Shown one piece after another: positions 31,801-46,935 of a stretch of DNA of 64,000 nt. The stretch is from Lineus longissimus. Taxonomy: Eukaryota; Nemertea; Pilidiophora; Heteronemertea; Lineidae. Within the stretch, counting starts at the first letter, position 1, and every line of letters begins with the position of its first letter. The translations under genes and the position numbers were made by a program. The DNA lies in the NCBI RefSeq assembly GCF_910592395.1, contig NC_088313.1, positions 15,826,437 to 15,890,436 on the forward strand. The letters are read 5' to 3'. The notes below the pieces were generated by a model that was not told where the DNA came from, searched no databases, and saw only the letters and a program-made list of their open reading frames with translations.

Positions 31801-34281
31801 AATAGAATTGCAGGACGTAGGTTCACAACTTTCAATTTCAGGCGCGTCCAATCTGACCATAAGGCGAGGCACAGTCCATTGCGTCATCCTAATTGAATCT
31901 CCTTGCACCGGGCGACGGGACGAGGCCGGTCCAATGCGACCGGAGCCTGTAATGCAAGTTGGCAATCTCCTCAAGTCGAAAGCCCGCGGTTGTCAAATTG
32001 ACATCTTGTAAGAATGGTACTGACATGTTTGTCAGATTGACGACTGCGTTTATATTTTCCATGTTTGACTGTAGCCTCTCGTGATGAGAAAGACAACAAA
32101 ATTGTTGGTACATACCTGCAATGGCTTCATTGATATCCGACCATGAAAATGATGATAAAAATCATTTCAGTCGGATCTCTGAAGATATTGGTTTGTCAGA
32201 TATAGGTATCAGGTAAATCAACGCATGCGCAGCCACCAACTTAGACACCAGGGACAAAGTCACAACCTTACTAATAACGAAATTATCAAATATCGTAGAC
32301 GCGAGGTTGAGTGTAAGGTGAAATCGTATAGTTGGCGCTACGCAAGCTTTTCCCAAGAGAAGAGAACACGACCATTGGAAAGTTCGGATCTTTTGGGAGA
32401 AGCTTGACATCGAATAATTTACTTAACCTTTCTGATATTTTATCGGTTAAATCTTGGTACTGCAAAGGAAACAATAAGAAAATTGTGTTATTAGGCATGT
32501 ATTTGTCTTTTTGTTAATGTCAGCGTGGCTTCTTTTGGGACCTCAATCTACATCGAAGTACACGGCGGTTGCGTTGACGTTACGGACGAGGATACCAGAT
32601 CCTGACAATCTATACTTCGAGGTGCATTGTCTTTCATGGTGAGGCACATTCGTCTAATAGCCATACGACTAACGGTGCGGGACCGAGTCGAATTTGCAGT
32701 AGTAATTTGTTACAGTTAACTCGGTCGGGAGCCGTCACAAGCTAATACATCTCCTCCGGTCTTCCACCTTGGCCGTATGACGGACGGTGTAACGTCACGT
32801 TTTTGGTTATTCGCCATCATATTTCAGTGTTTTCATTCAATAGAGAGCAAGAGAGACGACTTGTCAATAGGGGAAACGGTCGAGAAAAACGTTCAATCTG
32901 CCCTCCCGCGTTCCCAAGCAACAATGGGAACACTTAGAAACGGAAACACTCAACATGTTACACGCCGAGTGTAGAAGTTTAAAATGTCCTATAGGACAGA
33001 ATGTCAGGGGACTAAGGTTCATGCGCTTTTGACGCGTCAGGGCCTCTACAGAACCATATACCACAATCCATCAGAATACAACAGGGCCGGACACTTTTCA
33101 AGGGGGTTATTTTCTCCTTCTACATCGGCACTGGAGATGAATCAGTCTGTTTTATAAAATCGACCGGCCAGGGGCCGTCCCTTGGTGGGATTGCAGTTGC
33201 CAATGAGTCTAGTCCCGGCGCGCTCTGCGGTATCTTTTGAAAATGTTCCACTTGGAGTCTTTGTTCAGAACAACTGTGGCCTTGGTGTCACCCACCCATG
33301 GGTGGCGACAGAGTCCACAGTTCAATGTGAAGAAATTGATTGTCACCATCCTTGGGGGTTAATATTCGATTCTCTGGCCCTGTCCCGCCACGGTACAGGA
33401 CCGGAGTCGCGGTCATGAACCCCCGATTTCCTATTGGTGGATTCTCACGGGTCAGTTACGTTATTTGACGGGGAGGTAGAGGTGGTTGTCCTTGTCTTGG
33501 AGTTATCGACCGAGGCGTGCATGTGTTCTCCCGTCCTGTCGTCCGGGACAGGAGCAAATGGTAGAGACCAGGCCTTTATTCTGCACCTACCTCACCTACA
33601 CCGGTGCAACCTTGGGCTAACAGATATGGATACAGAATACGTCAGTGACTGGCCTGCCTGCTGGTATTTAAGAGCCTGAACTTCAGGCTGACAATCGGCA
33701 CAAACGACCAGCCGAGTAACGTGTGCGAGAGGAAGGGAGGGAAGTTCCCAATTCTGTTTATCATGATCATGATCATGATCATCTTCATGGACGTCATGGC
33801 CTCAATCATCCTGAGATCAGGTTTTTGCTGTTCTCCTGCCTCGTACACAAAATATCGAGAGGGGGAGTATTGAAAATCACTGGTAACGTCAGGCTGGGCC
33901 TCAGTAAGCCTCTTTTGCTGTAAAATGGGATAGGAGCCGTTTCGACTTATCTTGATAATTTACGACACTGTTGTTATAGCCTTGACTACGCTCCTTGAGT
34001 TAGTTCATTATTCATATGATGAAAATAGATAATTTTCATCATCCTTGAGTCACTTTTCTAGTCCTACAACTCATAGATTAGTAGATACAACTCCCAATTT
34101 TGTATTTAGAACAGTTTCCAACGGAGACTCCTCTCTACCCACAATCCTTTGCGCACATTGTTTGCAAGTGTACGTCACCAGGATGAAGAATGTATATTAG
34201 AAATACATCCGTCTAAACTTTCATTTTAGACCATTTTACCTTATTTTCCATCCTATTCAGGAGGGTTATTCAAAAGTCAAG
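31801..34281. other. intergenic DNA with dispersed repeats
   Basis: A copy of the GAGGCA...CCGGAGTGT repeat lies at about 31840-31960. A CATGAT run (tandem 6-mers) sits at 33764-33782. A dispersed repeat (ATCCTGAGATCAGG ... AAAATATCGAGAGG ... TTGAAAATCACTGG) lies at about 33807-33890 and matches 14272-14350. No gene is supported; open frames at 32777-32974, 33182-33418 and 33434-33679 are compositionally unremarkable. The right end is the CK1 alpha promoter and 5' UTR. Confidence 0.5.
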
Positions 34282-37200
34282 ATGGCCTGTGCCAGTGCTG
34301 CGAACTCAAAAGAGTTTTTAATTAACACAAAGTACCGTTTATTGAGGAAAATAGGCAGTGGTTCTTTCGGCGATATTTATTTGGGAATGAACATTACCAA
34401 TGGCGAGGTAGGTTTTCAGCTTGGTTGTGAACGACCCAGTTTTGAAATCCGGTTCGTACTGTCTGCTCTGTTGGGCGAGTCATCTATATCTTTATGTTTT
34501 GGTGTATTTCAGGAAGTGGCTGTTAAGTTAGAGTCCTTAAAAGCGCGACATCCACAGCTTTTGTATGAAAGCAAGCTGTATAAAATACTACAGGGTGGTG
34601 TCGGAATCCCCCATATTCGGTAAGAAAATCAGGATCTTCACATAAATTATGATTTTTCCAATGATTCGCCCTTATGCTTGGCTCACAAACCACATTTATG
34701 GAAAGTGTAAATTATTTCCTAAATATAAATGTGTGGATTATTCTGAGATGGCCAAGATAAATGTTTATATTTCCTCTTCTTTTGAGAGGTCCATTCATCC
34801 CCATTCAGGTGATGCTGACCCAGTTGTAATGAATTCAATATGGTGGCTATGATAAGGAAATCAGCTGTGCATCCTATGTCTGATGTATCTTCGTACTTGG
34901 CAGTGTTGTGTGTGTGCAGCCTGCTGAACTAAACTATGAAATAGAGTAGAACTTGGTTAAAAATACTTCAAGGAATACATACAATACAATGTATTTGACG
35001 AGCCTCCGAGTAATGTAAACACTGACCGATCCAGGATCTGCCATGACTCATTCATCATTGATTGCTTTAGTGTAGTAACGGCAATGTCAGATAACATATT
35101 GTCACCACAATTGAATGTACCTCGTTGTAATATTGCCTTTCTATCTCAGAAGGGTGATGTTGGTCTACCTTTATTGTTTTATCAAAGTCTGGTCACATTC
35201 ATAGTGACGTCACAACGAAAACATAGAAAAGGATGATGGGACTGGGAGGGATATGTGATGTTTGGTGGCAAAAAGTTGGGACTGAGGACAGAGGAGTCCT
35301 CGAAGGTGAATTAAGGTAGTTTATTGTTGAAAATTCTTGATGCAATTCATTTTAAACCCTTACTGGTGTTTTCCAGATGGTATGGCACAGAAAAAGATTA
35401 CAACGTGCTAGTCATGGACCTTCTGGGACCAAGTCTTGAAGACTTATTCAACTTCTGTGGTAGAAGATTCACAATGAAGACCGTGCTAATGTTAGCTGAC
35501 CAGGTAAAAATTGCTGCAGCGTGACTGTGGCTTAATCTCGCCAAAAGTCCCACTAAATCATCATTTGGAGAGCTGTTATCACACCCCATCAAAAAGAGAC
35601 TGTCTTTCTTGATTAGATTATATGGAGAGTGATTCAGCTCTCCAAAGACAACACAGGATAGTAAAAAACAGCTCTCTTGCAATTTTCAAAGCCTGGTATG
35701 AGGAGTTAATGCTCCAGCAGACAACATTTTTCTCAGAGTGGTTACAAATTTCAATACTGATCATATATTAATAAGCAATACCCAACTTGGGCACGAGATC
35801 GAGACAACCATTTTTTCTTCATGCATGCATGTACATGCACAGCCACAGGGTAGTTCCTGTTTCTAAGCCATTTTGAATTCAAATGGATGGGTGTATCTTT
35901 TTGCTTCAGACTGATGCAAACTGCTGCCAGAGTGTTTAAGGTAGTACTGTAGTAGACGATACTGGGAGTCCTCAATACATGTATTAGCCAGCTGCTATGC
36001 CATTTTTGTGGTGAGCTGCCATTGGCAAGGAGCTCTTTACATGTACATTCCCATTTGGTTATGATGCACAATAAACAAAGAGGACAAGAGTGTACAGTCA
36101 CCAGCACTTCTTCTTTAGCAATGATATGAACCCCTCTTAGATGGGCGTGCTCGATTGAAACGATATTGCTGTGCGCTCTACGGTGAAAACAGTTCCCATT
36201 CTTTGTGTCATTCTGCACACTGGTGCTGGTGGTCTAAGGTTGCATTCCGAAAGGGAGAGATAACACAGTAGTCGTGATAGATTACCTGAATAACAGAATT
36301 GGTGTTACTGGTGAATTTCCCTGTTCTTTGCACATCTACTACAGTAACGAAATAGTGTCAATGTATGTAGGTATCATCACCAAATGAAATTAATATACAC
36401 ACATGTACAATGTAGTACTGTTTCCATGTAGTGCTAATTTTAGTTTTCAGAAGTCTGCTCAGTTTGCATACAGACATATCCATGAATCATTCAGAATGTA
36501 ATGATACTTGCCCAGGTGTAGATATAGTACATCCATAGTTTCAGTTTTGCATATGATGATATTCACCCTGCCCTGGAAAAGATTGTTCTGCATGTACGGG
36601 CCTAATTGTATGGTGTATTCAAAATTGTTGCAAGCCATTATCATCAATCTTAAGGATGGCCAATAATTCTAGATCTTTTCCCCTTAAAGTCAGTTTGATT
36701 GTTGGTACACCCAATAATTCTGGTGCCTTTCCCTTTATTCAGTTTTTTTTGTACTCTTAGGCTGTGACCGTCTTTTTAGATCAAATTGAGGCAAAGATCA
36801 GATTAAGGCAAGGGTCCAGTTCTGGACCACAAAGCCTAATGATGATGATGTTGATGAACCATGACTTTTTCTGTTCCAAACTACATGTACACTAACAGAG
36901 AACTCTGTACAATAATGCTTGAATGTAGAACTGTGTGTGTATTCAAACCCACTCATTTCAGACTTGTTTACTGTAGTCATATACAATGTAGTTTACTAAT
37001 CACTTCTCATTTATTCATTTGTTGAAAGGAATGGGTTGAATCCATGAGGATGAAATAGATGAGAACACATCAGTTCTGTTGTTCTGAATCCATCGAAAAC
37101 AAAATTGTGTTTGCAAAAATGTACAGAGGAAATTTGCAGCTGAGAGTCCTGTAACCACAAAAAATCTGAAACAGTCACCACCTGATAGAAAAAAGTGAAC

Positions 37201-38971
37201 AGCATTCTGTTAGTGTTACATCAGATGGTTGTGGAGTTTTCATTTCCATTTTTGTCATTTCCAGATGATTGGTCGAATTGAATATGTCCACAACAAAAAT
37301 TTTATTCACCGAGATATTAAGCCAGACAACTTCCTCATGGGCATAGGCAGGCACTGTAACAAGGTAAGCCCAACACCTTCGTACCAAAATTGGGTGTGGG
37401 ATTTCTCATGATTTGTTTGTCCTTACAGTAACATGTAACTCTGAGTAAGGATTGTGCCAAGGCTGTGTGCTGAAATGAGTGATGCAAAATGTTGGAAATA
37501 TGACCTAAGTTTTGATTTCATCAAAATTAAACATTGACTGATACAGACGAAAATATTATTACAAATAGATGATAACAGTAACACATCAGTTCCATTTAAT
37601 CACGGTGCTATCAGAAATGTTTCCCACTGTCATTCTGAGTAATCGCAGTATGATTTTTTTCCCACCATGACATTTGAAGTTATTTTGAGTTCTATTCTTA
37701 CACCTCGGTCAACAATTACCTTTGTAGGTTTTCCTGATTGACTTTGGTCTTGCCAAAAAGTATCGGGACAATAGGACAAGGCAGCACATACCCTACCGAG
37801 AGGACAAAAATTTGACAGGCACTGCCCGATATGCTAGTATCAACGCTCACCTGGGAATTGAGCAGAGTCGACGCGATGATATGGAGTCATTGGGATATGT
37901 CTTGATGTATTTCAATAGAGGAAGTTTACCGTGGCAAGGACTAAAGGTAAAGAAAAGAAAAAGACAAAAATGTATACAAAATTTAGCTTTGTAAATGTTC
38001 CAATGTGATGGCAGCTACTTTATCAGTGTCAGTATAATGTTGCCTCACACTATTCAATGCATTAACGTATCGCCATCTCAAAGGTTGGGTATCCATGATG
38101 CGAAAACTGCTTGCTTGTATTTTGATGATGTCATTAGTCATTAGCAATATCATCGTTTTTCAGGCCGCAACTAAAAAACAGAAATATGAGAAGATTAGTG
38201 AAAAGAAGATGTCAACACCTGTTGAAACGTTATGTAAGGTAAGGGATCATCTCTAAATGCCAAAAATGCTTCACCACTTTAGTTTTGAGGGAATTGACTT
38301 CTTTGAGTTAAAACGCCTTCATGTCCCTGTGTTAGATACTCCTGTCTAACAGTTGCGTCCATAACTATGAATTTTGTCTCTTTTCTTCCAGGGTTTCCCT
38401 GCAGAATTTGCCATGTACTTGAACTACTGCCGTGGTTTACGATTCGAGGAGGCGCCAGACTACATGTACTTACGCCAACTCTTCCGAATTCTGTTCAGAA
38501 CACTCAATCATCAGTATGACTACACATTTGATTGGACCATGTTGAAGCAGAAGGCGACTCAACAGGCTACCGCTTGCAACTCACAGCAGGCGGTGGCTCC
38601 AGGAACGGCCCGCGGGCTCACAGAACAGTCAAAAACAAAGGGTTTGTACTGTATACTTCTCTCCTACAAGGACAAGCAAGAAATTTTGAAATGTACACTT
38701 AACCTTAATAGAGATTTTTCTGTGACTGTGAGAGTTTTCCATCACAGCACACTCTTTAGTTTTGATTTGAAGATTCATTTAAAATTGGCATCCTATAGAA
38801 GTGTAGTCATCCGGATTTCTTCTCTTTACAAACCTTATTGATGACTTATTTTACGTGTGTTCAATCATTCATACAATATATTCTTCTACCAAGTTTGACC
38901 GTTGAATGTCAGCGTTTAGGTGGTTGTATTCCTGACCTGATCGATTCTATTTACTTCCAGGTGGCCGTTAG
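34282..38971 (+). CDS. CSNK1A1: casein kinase 1 alpha
   Basis: Ser/Thr kinase of the CK1 family; it acts in Wnt (beta-catenin priming), Hedgehog and circadian regulation (family knowledge). Exons by splice signals and phase: 34282-34407, 34513-34619, 35377-35503, 37265-37363, 37728-37946, 38164-38238, 38392-38641 and a short 38961-38971. They encode 337 residues. Visible motifs are the glycine loop [20 protein letters not shown] (catalytic Lys), [13 protein letters not shown] (catalytic loop), LIDFGLAKK (DFG) and the CK1-specific activation region [20 protein letters not shown], then [10 protein letters not shown]. Sequence is near-identical to animal CK1 alpha as I know it. The last junction is uncertain. 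A weak donor (G before GTTTGT) joined to 38961 gives an end of SKTKGGR and a total of 337 residues, a usual CK1 alpha length. Reading through instead gives about 400 residues, ending at 38841. Confidence 0.95.
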
Positions 38972-41900
38972 GAAGCCCTTGATCTCCAAACATGTCAGGT
39001 GTACTGACAACTCTGTAATGGAGCTTCCCTAGGATTGATAACCAGGAGATTGCTCTTGATGTCCTGATGGGTTCTGAAGGTGTGGCAGTTGTTAACTTGT
39101 TAGGAATGGGAACGTTGAGATTCGAGTGATTGTTGAGCTTGGCTCGTGCTCAATTAGGGCCTCAGAAATCCTCTCCTAAGTTCTGGTTTGTGCTATCTGA
39201 CGTAAAATGTGATGTGTTATCTTGTCTTTCAAGTTTTACTTGAAATATCATTAGCATATTATGGACAGGAAGTAATGGGCCATATTGTCATAATTTCTCA
39301 TCTTTTAGGAATTGTTGTTTTACTGTCTCTGCCTGGCGACGTGTACATCACATAGAATTGCCAACTCCATAATGTATTGTAACTGACAGGTTGATAATGA
39401 TTGGGAGCAGGATTGGCAGTTTGTCATCTGATTTGGCAATCTGCAATTTTTTCAGGTGGTAGATGTACATGTTGGCATATTGGAAATGCAAGTGGCCATA
39501 CTGATAGCTAATCACTTGGAAAGAATTGGTTTTTAACCTAATGTCATTTCGGGCGTATGGAATTGTGTCTCAAATACTAAAAAAATATGTGTGATGTATA
39601 TGGAATATCAAAGCCACTAAGGAAATGGCTAAAAGTATCCATGTTTAAAAACGGGAGACTTGACTATGTTCAATAATGGATTAATGCATTAATTCATTAT
39701 TGCTATGTTGTATATAAGTGGGATTTGCTGTACATTGGGCATGTACATGAGACAATGCTGTAAATACAATGGACCAATAGGACGTTGATGTTGGTTTGAA
39801 GTGATATTAGCCAGTTGGGTTATGCCACCAAAAGTCTGCCGTGATCAACTGTATTTTAAATAGGAGTGTGTAAATTAATCTACCTGTGAGTCCGGCTTTC
39901 TTGGGGTGAGACGAACTTTACTCGGAATCAAAGTTGTGCCCGTCTGTCAATCAATCAAACAGACATATGCTTCGGACAGGATATACCAGTAAACATCATT
40001 AGAGTATTTTATTGGAGATGTTGTACAGATAATGTTGAAGGCACTGCATTATAGCCGCAGGTCAGCCTGCTTCAGAGAAGTCATTTGTAAATATTGCACA
40101 GTTGTTTTAGAGACTTCTCCTAGTGTCTCCATTTTATTTGAGTTAGAGAATGTGTCAGTGTTATTTTCATTTTGGGAGGCCTTTTACAGTTCATTGATTT
40201 AGAGGAAAAATGTATGTCAGTAATCAGGATATGATATCTAAAGGGGATGTTTTCTTCGGTTGGGTAAATTGCTTGAGTGGGCGGCTTTAAATTTACAGCT
40301 TGCAGGCGGTGGTATACAGGTCTTGCTTTGAATTGAATATATAAAAAGTTGGCTTGTTTAACTGGGAGATCGATGAATAAATCTGCCAAGTTGAGAGCTG
40401 TGGGGGTCTCTGACCGGTGATCATGAGGTCCCTTGTTTGGTCCCCACTGTCAGCGTGAGCCTTTGGAGTAAAAAAGTCTTGACATAATATACATGTTCCC
40501 TTTCCTCGTTGATAATCACTGGGTTCAGTTTTCACTAAGCATTGTGAATCTAAATTGTGCTAAAACTTCTAGTTCACTCTCTTAGCAATGTATTTTGAAG
40601 CAAAAAATCATAAGATTTGAGCATGGAGTTCCATGACATTCGGGCATGGTCTTCACTTTTGGCCTGTAATTTCTTCAGGATTATCTGGATTGGGCAAATA
40701 CATGGAAAAATAGTGGTCAGTTTTATAGTTTTCTCAACTAATCTCGGTACTAGAATTAAGCCGTTCAGATTATCAGGGTGAAAAGCAAGAGCTTCCCTGT
40801 TCCCACCCGGTTATCTGTATCAAAAATATTTTCAAATCGAAGGCAATTCTGTAGGAGTTAATTGTATCTTATCAATCATTTTGTAATAATATTTTTCTGT
40901 GTTAAATTCTCACTCACTGTGACCAAGATAGCTGTACTTATTTAAGCGGCTTGGGCTTGGTTGAAACTCTCTGTACATAGAAAATTGACCACAAGGTCAG
41001 TTGTTAAACTCTACGTAATTTTAAGTGTAAACGTGTAGTAATCCATTAGCATTGGCACTGTACTAAGTGCAGGTCACCCAAAAATGAAATTGAAAGGCAC
41101 TTTATATTACCGAAGTAACATACCGTTCTATGATTGTTAATTGTTCATAGACTTCTGAGTCGGGAGGGCCTTGGATTATGCGACCACCAGATTATCTTGT
41201 TGTGTAGGGGTGGATGTTCATGCCAAATAATATCTGCCAAATGTCCCTGACCCAGTTGGTCAAACAGTGTTCGAGACAAACATTAGCGTCAGCTAAACTG
41301 AGCGTTGTCACCTTCAGGAAATTTCGTTTACAGCTACAATAGCAGAATTAGGACCTAATGCAAGTGTTACATCTAGTGCTGGTTGAGCAGCTTAGCCCTG
41401 GAGAACATGCACACAGGTAAGATGAGTGAGCAGCATTGATTCCCCTTAGAATTCGAGTGAATCAAGTGAATCGGAATTAAATGGACTTTATTTTTTGAGA
41501 ATTTGATGTAACAATGTATTAGTCAATCAACGTTACATATTGAACGGGAGAATATAGGGAAGGCTGTGCTGGGGTTCATTGTCTATAACTAAAGGCAAGG
41601 CAGGTGATGTCAGTATGTGCCATTGTTGGGAAAAACCTGTTACATAATCTCATCCCTGTGCTTTCCCTTTAAGTAAGAAAAATATTGTCAAGGTATTTAA
41701 AATCGTTCCAGATACTTCTGAAGTATGTGCTTGCCAGTGTTTTGGAAATAAAAAACTGTAATGTAAAATACTAGACTTTGTTTGTGATTGTGTCTGAAGT
41801 GAGAACCTCTCATACACCTGTGGAGTCATCCTGGTTATATGGCATTTTGATGAACAAGAGTATATGAAAAGATTACAGTATTGTAAACCAGGTAATCTTC

Positions 41901-42156
41901 GCAACCGTAGGGGAGTCTACACAACACCACTGTGTCCGTCGTCGTCTGTATCCTGTTTCAAAAACGGTATGACTGTGAACACACTGGTCAGACTAGGTTC
42001 TGTTATACTGGGCAATTGTTGAGAAAGGCTGACTGCAGATGAGGTTCCCATGCAGTATGCATTTGCTACATATAGTCTATTCATATCGCCAATAGTTGGA
42101 GCTGTGGTCCCTCTATTCAAGCAAGAAATGAGGACAGGTTGTGACCTGTTGGTTGC
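38972..42156. other. 3' UTR of CK1 alpha and intergenic DNA
   Basis: No gene supported on either strand. The CK1 alpha 3' UTR probably extends into this segment; possible AATAAA signals occur at 40376-40381 and 41747-41752, but none can be assigned. GTCCGTCGTCGTCTG at about 41935-41950 resembles the CGT-rich repeat of 12.4 kb but is too short to assign. Confidence 0.45.
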
Positions 42157-43233
42157 GACAGACTGAATGCTATGTGGTCATAGACATGTCACAACCTGGC
42201 CTCGCAACTTAAAGAGAGAGACACCAGCTCTACACGTGGGTGATATGAATACATGTAAGACTACCAAATGCTTCTACTGCACGAGTCAGTCCTGAGGTCG
42301 AGGAGACTCGTAGCCCAGTGGCTTTTAACACTGCTGCCTACCAAGCAATATGAACGAGGGAGAACCCAGGATTGCAAATTATCTGGATAACCGGCGTAGC
42401 TTTCAAGGAACTATGAACTTCCCGGCTCTTAACAGCCAGTCCTTTAAATGTTTACAGTATTTGTGTCATGACCTCCCATGGGTGTTCCAGATGTGACAGA
42501 CTGAATGCTATGTCATCATAAATATGTCACAACCTGGCCTCGCAACTTAAAAAGAGAGACACCAGCTCTACACGTGGGTGATATGAATACATGTAAGACT
42601 ACCAAATGCTTCTACTGCACGAGTCAGTCCTGAGGTCGAGGAGACTCGTAGCCCAGTGGCTTTAAACACTGCTGCCTACCAAGCAGTATGAGCGAGGGAG
42701 AATCTAGGATTGCATATTATCTGGATAACCGGCGTAGCTTTCAAGGAACTATGAAATTCCCGGCTCTTAACAGCCAGTCCTTTAAATGAGACTCAAAAGT
42801 GAGGTTCCTTGTACATTGTATCTGGTGTCTGTCTATATATTCTAGGCCAACCAAAAGACCCCACCAAGTGAGAACATGGACAGCCTGTGATAGACTCTTC
42901 CTCTGGCTGGTAGATGGAGTCCTAACCCTAGTAGCATGTAAAAAGACACGCTCATCCCACAATTGAGAAGGAATACTTGCGAATATTGCCTCAATGCAGG
43001 ACAAATGCTGAAGAAGTTCAGAGGTTACTAAATGTTAGAGGGGGGACTTGTCGCAATGTGATTCTCGAGGTGTCACAGTCGTTCTACATTCATGTAGTGT
43101 CCAGTGACTTGTGATCTCTATTGTTGGGACTTCTACAGAAGACAGGTCCATTGTAAGTGAGTATCCAGTTTATTCGAGTCCGATACATGCACGGTTTACA
43201 GTATTTGTGTCGTGACCTCCCATGGGTGTTCCA
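42157..43233 (+). repeat. direct duplication carrying SINE copies (338-bp and 739-bp units)
   Basis: GACAGACTGAATGCTATG starts at 42157 and 42495. From each start the sequences stay nearly identical for about 290 bp, including TCACAACCTGGCCTCGCAAC, and then enter a SINE-like segment (AGACTCGTAGCCCAGTGGC). In the first unit the SINE stops at TTTAAATG and is followed by TTTACAGTATTTGTGTCATG...GGGTGTTCCA (42451-42490). In the second unit the SINE continues for some 230 bp (GAGACTCAAAAGTGAGG...TGCTGAAGAAG), and the same flank appears only at 43195-43233. This is best read as a tandem duplication in which one copy lost about 0.4 kb. Confidence 0.75.
42641..43020 (+). mobile_element. tRNA-derived SINE, longer copy of two
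   Basis: Homologous along its length to the SINE at 58803-59195. Shared order: a tRNA-like head with TAGCCCAGTGGC, CTGGATAACCGGCGTAGC, TTTCAAGGAACTATGAAATTC, AGACTCAAAAGTGAGGTTCC, GACCCCACCAAGTGAGAA, CACGCTCATCCC and a TGCTGAAGAAG end. Box B is decayed here. The partial sister copy is 42304-42450. Confidence 0.7.
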
Positions 43234-43813
43234 ATTGACCACACAAAATGAATCCGAAAAATCATGAATAGCAACAGTTGATTTTATTAACGAACATTAG
43301 TTAAGCAGTATGTACATTTCTTCATTAAACAGCTCAAAGGCTCCAAAAGAATGGTCAACCCGTATAAAAAAACGGCACTCAGGCGTTTCAATTTCATATA
43401 CAATTTCCTCACACTGACCAAGCTACAGATATCAAGATGCACCATACACTTGCTGGCTACATCATCCAGTGTACAATTGTCTTGAATATGGAATGTACAA
43501 ATACTGACCTTGAAGCATGAAATATATCAGGAATGTCCCTCAAGTAAACGATGGGCTTCTGCTCCAAATAGCAGCCCTAACCCTTTATGAAATCTCATAT
43601 TAATATTGTAATTAAAAATTGAAAACTGCCTCCTCTTGAATACTGCCCAAATCATGACCTGAGGAACTTTCCTATTTTGTGTAACATCACTTTGATATTG
43701 GCTCATTGTCTCATGTTCAAAGTTTCTACATGTGGTTCTAATTGTACAAGAATGGCAAACTAGAATTGCATCCAAGTTGAACGCAAGTCACTTGGTGGGA
43801 AAGTCTAGTATCC
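43234..43813 (-). other. probable 3' UTR of the PCGF6-like gene
   Basis: Follows the TGA at 43814-43816 on the minus strand. An AATAAA (plus 43283-43288, TTTATT) lies about 530 nt downstream of the stop and could be the polyadenylation signal. No other feature seen. Confidence 0.5.
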
Positions 43814-46668
<2,855 letters not shown>

Positions 46669-46935
46669 CTCAAAGATCTTTAATTTTGTTTCGAAAATTG
46701 AACCTAACTGCCAGCACCAGGCCTTACACGGGCGTGGTGACCCCGTTTGTTTCGTAACGTGACACGCGGAATGCGCATTTCCCGGTAATTCACAAAATTG
46801 CCACGCCAGCGCCCCTTTAAATTTCGTTCGACATCCTTGAGAGAAACCAACTTTGATTGGTGGAGAAGGAGTCATTCTAAATTATTGACCAATCACAGGT
46901 CGTGTAAGAAATGAGCTTCGTCAGCAAAACTTAAC
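46669..46935. promoter_or_regulatory. bidirectional promoter between the PCGF6-like gene and NOP56
   Basis: The two start codons point away from each other and are only 267 bp apart, so both promoters and 5' UTRs must share this interval. It is relatively GC-rich for the window and contains CCAAT-type motifs in both orientations (GATTGG at about 46855, CCAATC at about 46890). No TATA box is evident. Transcription start sites cannot be placed from sequence. Confidence 0.75.

Noticed and set aside
46669-46875. N-terminal extension of the PCGF6-like protein to an upstream in-frame ATG at 46875
   Set aside because: It would place coding sequence through the shared promoter to within 60 bp of the NOP56 start. 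The extension is Cys/Trp-rich and unlike PCGF N-termini; the ATG at 46668 gives a family-like length.
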